From: Streptomyces sp. NBC_01454
Lineage (GTDB): Bacteria > Actinomycetota > Actinomycetes > Streptomycetales > Streptomycetaceae
Assembly (NCBI RefSeq): GCF_036227565.1
Contig: NZ_CP109460.1
Location: forward strand, 1,240,001-1,304,000
Reading direction: 5' to 3'
Length of the DNA: 64,000 bases
Shown piece by piece: positions 59,036 through 64,000 of this stretch. The notes under the pieces were generated by a model that saw nothing but the letters and a program-made list of their open reading frames with translations, did not search any database and was not told the DNA's origin. The position numbers and the translations under genes were made by a program. How positions within the stretch are numbered: position 1 is the first letter of the stretch; every line of letters begins with the position of its first letter.

Positions 59036-60940
59036 ATGGGGAAGCATCGCAAGCCGTTCGGGCAAAGCCGCCGTACCGGGCCGGGAAGCACGGTGCGGGT
59101 CCGACCGTTGCCCCTCCGCGGCACCCTGCGGCTGCGTCGCCCCAGCGATATCTGGCACAAGTCGGCCGTCGGGGCGTTGGTGGCGATGGCCGTTCCGGAC
59201 CTCACGCTGTTCGCCCTGGGGCGGCTGGACCTGATCCTCTACACCTCGGCCGGGGCCTTGTGCGCCCTGTACGGGCACGGTCTGCCGTATGCCGCCCGGG
59301 CCCGCACCCTGCCGTGGGTGGTCCTCGGAATGGTGGCGAGCCTCGGTGTCGCGCTGACCGCGGCGTCGCTGACCACGTCGACCGCACTGCTCGTCGTGTT
59401 CGCCGCACTGGTCGCCGCGATCCACAAGACGGTCTGTGAGGCGACCCGCATCGGGCCGCCGGGGAACATCATCCTGACGTTCGTCACCGCGTCGGCGTTC
59501 TTTGTGCCGCAGCACCTCGGGCAGGTGCCTTTGCACCTCGCTCTGACACTCGGCGCCGGCATCCTGGCCTGGCTGATCTGTATGGCTCCGGCACTGCTGC
59601 GGCCGCAGGGTCCCGAGCGGATCGTCGTCGCCCGCGCGCTGGAGGCAGCCGCGGGGCTGCTGCATGCGGAACCGGGCGCCGACGGCATGCGGCCGACCGG
59701 GGTGGCGGACGCCCGGCATACCACCGCCGCCGCGGTGAATGCCGCCTGGCACACGTTGTACATGGTCCCGGCACACAACCCGGCGAAGGCCGCTGCCCGG
59801 GCAGGGCTCGAACGGCTGCTGGTGCGGGCCGAGTCGGTGCTGGGGAGTGTGGGGCAGGAAGCCGGACGGGAGGCCGAGCGGGCGGCCGAGCGGGCGGCCG
59901 GGCCGTATGACGGTCGGCACTACGGGCAGGGCTTCGACGACGACTTTGACCATGGCTTCGGCCGGCGCCTCCAGCACCTCGAAGCCGACCTGCTCAGTGG
60001 CTGGGCCCGTGAGCTGCGCGGTGGAGGGCCGCTGCCGGAGGTGGCGGCCGTCGCCTCGGCCGGGCAGGACGGGGAGGGGGTGGGCGTCGGAGGCGAGGTG
60101 TCCGGCGTGCGGCGGCCCGCGCCCGGTCATCCGCGCGGGGTGCGGCCGGTGCTCGCCCGGCTCACGCCGGGGTCTCCGCTGCTGCCGATCGGTGCGCGGG
60201 TCACTGCCGGTTGTGTGCTGGCGGGCTGGGCATCGATGGCTCTCGGTGTCGGGCACCCGTACTGGGCCGTGGTCACCGCCGCCTCGATCTACCAGGCCAA
60301 CACCACCCTCACCTGGCAGCGGGCGCTGCAGCGCACCCTCGGGAATCTGTTCGGTCTGCTGCTCTATACGGCGTTGCTGCCGCTGATACACCTGGGGCAC
60401 CTCGCGATGATCGGGCTGGCGCTGGCCTGCCAGGTCGGCGCGGAGGCCTGGATCAGCCGCAACTACTGGCTCGGCTCGACCTGTGTCACACCACTGGCCC
60501 TGCTGCTCTCCGGGTTCGGCAGTCAGCTGCCGGCGAGGGCGCTGATCGCCGACCGCTGGATCGACACCGTGGTGGGCGCGGCGGTGGGTCTGGCCTGCTG
60601 TGTCGCGGTCACCAATCGACGGGCCGCGGACCGTATCGAGAGCGCCTTGGAGCGGGTCGCGGCCGCGGAAGCGGCGGCGTCCCGGCTGCTCGCAGCGCGG
60701 TCCGCGCCCGGTGCGGGCGGTACGGACAGTGCGGGCGGTACGGACGGTGCGCGGGAGACCGGTTGGGCCCGTGACCGGCTGGCCGGTTGTCTGGTCGAGC
60801 TCCGTGAGGCCGTGGAGGTGGCGTCCGGTGAATGGTGGCAGCGCGCCCTTCCGGAGGAACGGATCGACCATGCCCAGCAGCAGGGCCACCGGACGCTGGC
60901 GCTGCTCGTCCGGCTCCCGGTGCCGGTGGCAGCCGTCTGA
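59036..60940 (+). CDS. FUSC-family membrane protein
   Basis: A 634-residue protein with two membrane blocks (about 45-195 and 400-520) and an intervening soluble region rich in Ala, Glu and Arg. The second block (GWASMALGVGHPYWAVVTAASIYQA) is the conserved FUSC core. The ATG at 59036 is used; an ATG 13 codons earlier (58997) is possible. Neither has a strong ribosome site. Followed 83 bases later by a MarR gene on the same strand, which may regulate it, as with other efflux genes. Confidence 0.85.
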   Translation: MGKHRKPFGQSRRTGPGSTVRVRPLPLRGTLRLRRPSDIWHKSAVGALVAMAVPDLTLFALGRLDLILYTSAGALCALYGHGLPYAARARTLPWVVLGMVASLGVALTAASLTTSTALLVVFAALVAAIHKTVCEATRIGPPGNIILTFVTASAFFVPQHLGQVPLHLALTLGAGILAWLICMAPALLRPQGPERIVVARALEAAAGLLHAEPGADGMRPTGVADARHTTAAAVNAAWHTLYMVPAHNPAKAAARAGLERLLVRAESVLGSVGQEAGREAERAAERAAGPYDGRHYGQGFDDDFDHGFGRRLQHLEADLLSGWARELRGGGPLPEVAAVASAGQDGEGVGVGGEVSGVRRPAPGHPRGVRPVLARLTPGSPLLPIGARVTAGCVLAGWASMALGVGHPYWAVVTAASIYQANTTLTWQRALQRTLGNLFGLLLYTALLPLIHLGHLAMIGLALACQVGAEAWISRNYWLGSTCVTPLALLLSGFGSQLPARALIADRWIDTVVGAAVGLACCVAVTNRRAADRIESALERVAAAEAAASRLLAARSAPGAGGTDSAGGTDGARETGWARDRLAGCLVELREAVEVASGEWWQRALPEERIDHAQQQGHRTLALLVRLPVPVAAV

Positions 60941-61023
60941 CGCACACGGTGCCGCCCGGCGGACGACAGCGTGCGGCAGGCACAATTGAGGTGGCGTACG
61001 GCCGGACCGAGAGGAGAGTGCGG

Positions 61024-61530
61024 GTGACCGAGGACATCGTCGCGAGGGTGCAGCGCCAGTGGCAGCAGGTGCACCCCGGGCTGGACACCGGCCCGATGGC
61101 GGTGATCGGGCGGCTCAACCGCTGCTCCGCGCTGCTCCAGCAGGCGGCTGATGCGCCGCTGCGGAAGGCCGGACTCACCCGTCCCGAGTTCGACATCCTC
61201 GGCACCTTGCGCCGGATGGACCGCGAGCTGACCCCCGGGAGGGTGGCCCGCGAGACCTTCGCCTCCGGCGCCGCGGTGACCAAGCGCGTACGGCAGCTGG
61301 AGGAGCGGGGACTGGTAGCCCGCCGGCCCGACGGCCGGGACCGCCGGGTCGCGCACCTCTCGCTCACCGACGAGGGCCGCGAAACCGTCGACCGGCTGCT
61401 GCCCGAACAGCTGGGGTACGAGGCAGCGCTGCTCAGCGGCATCGACGACCACCGGCAAGAGGAACTCTCCGCGGCGCTGAGCGAGTTGCTGGTGGTGTTG
61501 GAGGGGCGGCTCGCCGGCCTGATGGACTGA
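61024..61530 (+). CDS. MarR-family transcriptional regulator
   Basis: A 168-residue winged-helix regulator. The DNA-recognition region lies at about 58-110 (TRPEFDILGTLRRMD, SGAAVTKRVRQLEERGLVARRPDGRDRRV). GTG start with GGAGA six bases upstream. It is likely co-transcribed with the FUSC gene and could sense its export substrate. Confidence 0.9.
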   Translation: MTEDIVARVQRQWQQVHPGLDTGPMAVIGRLNRCSALLQQAADAPLRKAGLTRPEFDILGTLRRMDRELTPGRVARETFASGAAVTKRVRQLEERGLVARRPDGRDRRVAHLSLTDEGRETVDRLLPEQLGYEAALLSGIDDHRQEELSAALSELLVVLEGRLAGLMD

Positions 61531-61572
61531 GTCCCGGGTCCCGGGTCCCGAGTCCAGAGTCCGGAGTCCGGC
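61531..61572. repeat. Heptanucleotide tandem repeat (GTCCCGG-type)
   Basis: Six head-to-tail 7-base units, starting directly after the MarR stop codon; the first two are identical and the others differ by one or two bases. Confidence 0.85.
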
Positions 61573-61628
61573 GCACTCGGGCGATGCATGCCGTGGGGGC
61601 CCTCGCCCACGGGCCGCCCGGCCCAGCT

Positions 61629-61655
61629 CCCCACTGGCCCCACTGGCCCCACTGG
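61629..61655. repeat. Nine-base tandem repeat (CCCCACTGG)
   Basis: Three exact head-to-tail copies of a 9-base unit, within the MarR-SsgA intergenic region. Confidence 0.85.
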
Positions 61656-61991
61656 CGATCGGTCCCGGACGCACGCAGCTCCGGCCCCTCCCCCGGAATG
61701 CCGCCGCGCCACGCCCCGGTCGCCATCCGCACCCATAGCTGCGCCACCACACGACACGCCTCGGCGTCATTCCGGGGGTCATGATCAGGCCACACTCAGG
61801 CCACTGAAGCTCCGTCAGATCGAGCTTCCGGGCGCCGATTGCACCCACCGGGCCCCAGCAAAGAGGGCATATACGTACATTCGAAGGCCCGTGATGCAAG
61901 TCACGCAGGAATCCAATGCACTGGCGCGATATCCCGTGCGTCCTAGTGGCCAAAGCCGCAAGTGTCCGCAACGAATGCAAGGGAGCCGGCG

Positions 61992-62405
61992 ATGTCCAGC
62001 GTCATCGACCAAGCCGTTCAGGCCCGTCTCATCGCGACCGCTCCCCGGTCGCAGGTGATTCCGGCGAACCTGCGATACGACCGTGCCGATCCGTTCGCGG
62101 TGCGCTTGGTCTTCCCGCCCGCCGCGTCGCTGGACGGCGCGGAGGTGGCCTGGACGTTCGGGCGGGATCTGCTGGAGGAGGGGCTGCACACACCGGCGGG
62201 GGCGGGCGATGTGCAGATCTGGCCGTACGACTCCGACGCGGTGGTCATCGAGTTCCATGCGGTCGGCGGCATGGCGGTGGTGCAGTTCGACGCGCTGGAG
62301 CTGCGGACGTTTCTGACCCGGTCGTACGGGATCGTCGCCAAGGGCGAGGAGGCCGGCCACCTGGACGTCGAGGCCGATCTCGCCGCGCTGTTGCGCGAGG
62401 CGTAG
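61992..62405 (+). CDS. SsgA-like (SALP) sporulation/cell-division protein
   Basis: A 137-residue protein of the SsgA/SsgB-like family, found only in sporulating actinomycetes, that controls septum placement or spore wall assembly. The family pattern YDRADPFAVRLVFPP, W-T-F-x-R-D-L-L and the two Gly-Asp-Val/PYDSD turns are present. AGGGAGC precedes the ATG; an upstream ATG at 61962 is not supported by a site. Gene order suggests SsgD (SCO6722-type), but this rests on memory, so no symbol is given. Confidence 0.88.
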   Translation: MSSVIDQAVQARLIATAPRSQVIPANLRYDRADPFAVRLVFPPAASLDGAEVAWTFGRDLLEEGLHTPAGAGDVQIWPYDSDAVVIEFHAVGGMAVVQFDALELRTFLTRSYGIVAKGEEAGHLDVEADLAALLREA

Positions 62406-62555
62406 ACCGCCCCCGGCCCTCTGCCGGCACCGGGCGGCGCACCCGCGCGTTCGTCGCCGCGGCAGCCCCTCCCGCCACCTCAACCACCGCGCCGCGCCGC
62501 CCCCCACCGCATCAACCGCCCCCTTCACCTCACCCCGCGCCCCACCCCGGCAAGG

Positions 62556-63194
62556 TCAGACCCGGCCCGCCACCGGCGCACCGACGGCAGCCCCGTCCGT
62601 CCCGAAGAGCTGCGCCAGATGCAGGTCCAGCAGTCGCAGCGCGGTCCGGGCGTCGTGCACATCGAGCAGGACGTAGGTGGACAGGCCGTCGACCATGCTG
62701 ATGAGCAGCATCGCCTCGTCCTCGGTGGCGCGTTCCGGGGGGAGTTCGCCGCGTTCCGCGGCGCGCCGCAGCTGGTCGGCGAACAAGGCACGGAGCTGGG
62801 GGATGCCGTTCTTGGCCTCGGCGCGCAGGCTCTCGTCATACGCGGCACGGGCGAAGTAGGCGGCGCCGACCAGCACTCCGACGCGGCTCTTCTCGTCCAG
62901 CGGCAGCATGCCCGACAGGCAGGCGCGCAGCACCTCGCGGGGCGTCGGCTCCTCGGGCAGTGCCTCGATGCGCTCGCGGATGCGGTCCCCGGCGAGCCGG
63001 TTGATGTGCCGGAGGGCGAAGAGCAGCATCTCGTCCTTGGAGCGGAAGTAGTGCTGCAACCGGCCGAGCGAGATGCCGGCCTCCGCGGCGACATCGCGCA
63101 GGCTCGCGCCCTCCAGCCCGCGGGCGCTCGCGAGCCGCCACAGCGCCTCGGAGATCTCCTGGCGCCTGGCTTCGTGGTCCACCTTCTTGGGCAC
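62556..63194 (-). CDS. TetR-family transcriptional regulator
   Basis: A 212-residue repressor. The helix-turn-helix lies at about 15-55 (ALWRLASARGLEGASLRDVAAEAGISLGRLQHYFRSKDEML), similar to BetI-like members. GTG start with GGGAGG six bases upstream. The divergent gene encodes a PH-domain membrane protein; the 145-base gap contains two palindromes that could be its operator. Confidence 0.9.
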   Translation of the reverse strand: MPKKVDHEARRQEISEALWRLASARGLEGASLRDVAAEAGISLGRLQHYFRSKDEMLLFALRHINRLAGDRIRERIEALPEEPTPREVLRACLSGMLPLDEKSRVGVLVGAAYFARAAYDESLRAEAKNGIPQLRALFADQLRRAAERGELPPERATEDEAMLLISMVDGLSTYVLLDVHDARTALRLLDLHLAQLFGTDGAAVGAPVAGRV

Positions 63195-63273
63195 GGATGA
63201 CCTCCCACGCTCGGTACTTCGCTACGTGGCCCCCTGCAGGGAGTTCTGGCTTCGCGGAACCCTGCCCACTTTC

Positions 63274-63298
63274 ACAAGTCGCTTGTACCGTTATAACG
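63274..63298. promoter_or_regulatory. Two palindromes in the TetR divergent gap (candidate operators)
   Basis: ACAAG-TCG-CTTGT at 63274-63286 and the perfect palindrome CGTTATAACG at 63289-63298, which also contains TATAAC resembling a -10. Their place between a TetR gene and its divergent neighbour fits an autorepressor operator. Pattern only. Confidence 0.4.
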
Positions 63299-63339
63299 TA
63301 TCGCCACTCAATACGCTTGACTTGGAAACCGGTGACCTC

Positions 63340-63858
63340 ATGCCCGAACACGCCGCGGCGCTGCTGCGTCCGCCCCGCCACCGCGTCGACCCCCGGGCCC
63401 GACGCTGGTGGACGCTTCAGGCACTGGTGACCCTCAGCGGCCCGATGCTGCTCATCGCGCTCACCATGGCGGTTCTCTCCCTCCTCTTCTTTCCCGGCGC
63501 ACTGCCCTGGCTGGGCCCGTTGCTGCTGGTCGTGCTCGTGGCGCCGGCCGTGAGCTATCTCGCGGTCATGCCGCGGTGGCGGTACGCGGTGCACGCCTGG
63601 GAGCTGGGCGAGCGGGCGGTCTACGCGGCGGGCGGCTGGTTCTGGCAGAAGCGGCGGATCGCGCCGCTGAGCCGGGTGCAGACGGTGGACACCGTGCGCG
63701 GCCCGCTTCAGCGGCGGTACGGGCTGGCGACGGTGACCGTCACCACCGCCTCGACCGCGGGCGACATCAAGATCGCGGGGCTGTCCGACGCGGACGCCGA
63801 AGAGCTGTCCCGGCGGATCGGCGAGGCCGCGCAGGACGTGCCGGGTGACGCCGCATGA
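63340..63858 (+). CDS. PH-domain-containing membrane protein (YdbS-like)
   Basis: A 172-residue protein with two hydrophobic helices (TLQALVTLSGPMLLIALTMAVLSLLF and the following PLLLVVLVAPAVSYLAV) and then a bacterial PH-2 domain (WRYAVHAWELGERAVYAAGGWFWQKRRIAPLSRVQTVDTVRGPLQRR). Usually paired with a larger YdbT-like protein, which starts in the next overlapping frame. Function uncertain, possibly membrane stress or antimicrobial resistance. Confidence 0.85.
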   Translation: MPEHAAALLRPPRHRVDPRARRWWTLQALVTLSGPMLLIALTMAVLSLLFFPGALPWLGPLLLVVLVAPAVSYLAVMPRWRYAVHAWELGERAVYAAGGWFWQKRRIAPLSRVQTVDTVRGPLQRRYGLATVTVTTASTAGDIKIAGLSDADAEELSRRIGEAAQDVPGDAA

Positions 63859-64000
63859 GCGCGCCACTGGACCCGCGTGCACCCGATACGCAGCCCGGCA
63901 CGCACCCCGGCACAACCCCTGCCGCCTCGGGCACCGGCGCCCCCGCCGGAGGTACGGGCGAGTGGCGGCGGCTGGATCCGCGCACGCTGCTGGTGCACTG
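63855..64000 (+). CDS. PH-domain protein (YdbT-like), 5' part only
   Basis: The first 48 codons of the partner of the preceding gene; its ATG overlaps the upstream stop (ATGA). The visible part is a Pro/Gly/Thr-rich leader followed by EWRRLDPRTLLVH, the usual opening of the first helix of YdbT-like proteins. The rest lies outside the window. Confidence 0.75.
   Translation, partial: MSAPLDPRAPDTQPGTHPGTTPAASGTGAPAGGTGEWRRLDPRTLLVH

Larger units (their letters stand above)
61531..61991. other. Intergenic region before the SsgA-like gene
   Basis: About 460 bases with two short repeats and the promoter region of the SsgA-like gene. No gene is supported. Confidence 0.4.

Noticed and set aside
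58615..59205. A Lys/Arg/Glu-rich minus-strand protein (about 130 codons from the ATG near 58998)
   Set aside because: It has no ribosome site or recognisable fold, and its composition follows from the purine-rich strand. Kept only as a question in the asymmetric-block finding.
1..64000. CRISPR arrays, insertion sequences, prophage genes or attachment sites
   Set aside because: No repeat-spacer pattern, transposase, integrase or phage structural gene was seen; the tandem repeats are short and adjacent, without spacers.

Overview
The window is high-GC actinobacterial DNA. Codon use, GTG/TTG starts, ATGA-type gene overlaps, an SsgA-like sporulation protein and the gene order all point to a Streptomyces or close relative. 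From memory, the order (hopanoid genes, idi, an SCO6745-family gene, fadB/fadA, an SsgA-like gene) parallels the SCO67xx part of the S. coelicolor chromosome in inverted orientation. There is no phage, plasmid, IS element or CRISPR array; this looks like vertically inherited chromosome.

Left part (1-15 kb), lipid and envelope. A minus-strand hopanoid operon runs hpnC, hpnD, hpnE, a farnesyl-type diphosphate synthase, then shc (cut by the left edge): two prenyl diphosphates are joined to squalene by HpnCDE and cyclised by squalene-hopene cyclase. Upstream, a second minus-strand operon (13817 to a strong terminator at 6685-6723) encodes a large DUF5941/CDP-alcohol phosphatidyltransferase, a sugar/alcohol-phosphate nucleotidylyltransferase, a glycerol-1-phosphate dehydrogenase-like enzyme, a second CDP-alcohol phosphatidyltransferase, a GT2 glycosyltransferase and a two-gene ABC-2 polymer exporter. 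I infer that it makes and exports a polyol-phosphate polymer or glycolipid. idi (isopentenyl diphosphate isomerase) lies divergently next to it, so isoprenoid supply and use are close together.

Middle (15-40 kb): an anti-sigma-type ATPase, an initiator tRNA, an ABC-F protein, a degenerate crotonase, two DJ-1 superfamily genes, an SCO6745-family protein, the Tex RNA-binding protein, a FUSC permease, an FAD amine oxidase, a D-Ala-D-Ala carboxypeptidase and a BCCT transporter. Then come secreted hydrolases (M14 and S15-like peptidases, M1 aminopeptidase, sphingomyelinase) around an MpaB-type oxygenase, a macro-domain protein lacking its ADP-ribose loop, and an asparagine-type permease.

Right part (40-64 kb): a MerR regulator; beta-oxidation genes (CoA transferase/racemase, acyl-CoA dehydrogenase, thiolase, FadB-type protein); an MFS carrier; a trans-acting enoyl-reductase/saccharopine-dehydrogenase-like protein; endonuclease V; a YciI protein; and a sugar module (sugar porter divergent from SIS isomerase, class II aldolase and DeoR repressor). 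Next are a small secreted cysteine protein, TetR regulators, a second FUSC protein with a MarR regulator, the SsgA-like protein, and a pair of PH-domain membrane proteins, the second cut by the right edge.

Points most worth a second look: a TTA (bldA-type) codon in shc; the polyol-phosphate/export operon with a probable CTG start and a PHO-box-like repeat upstream; a CDP-alcohol transferase lacking the fourth motif aspartate; and the macro-domain deletion. All function calls come from reading the sequence and from family knowledge; no database search was run.
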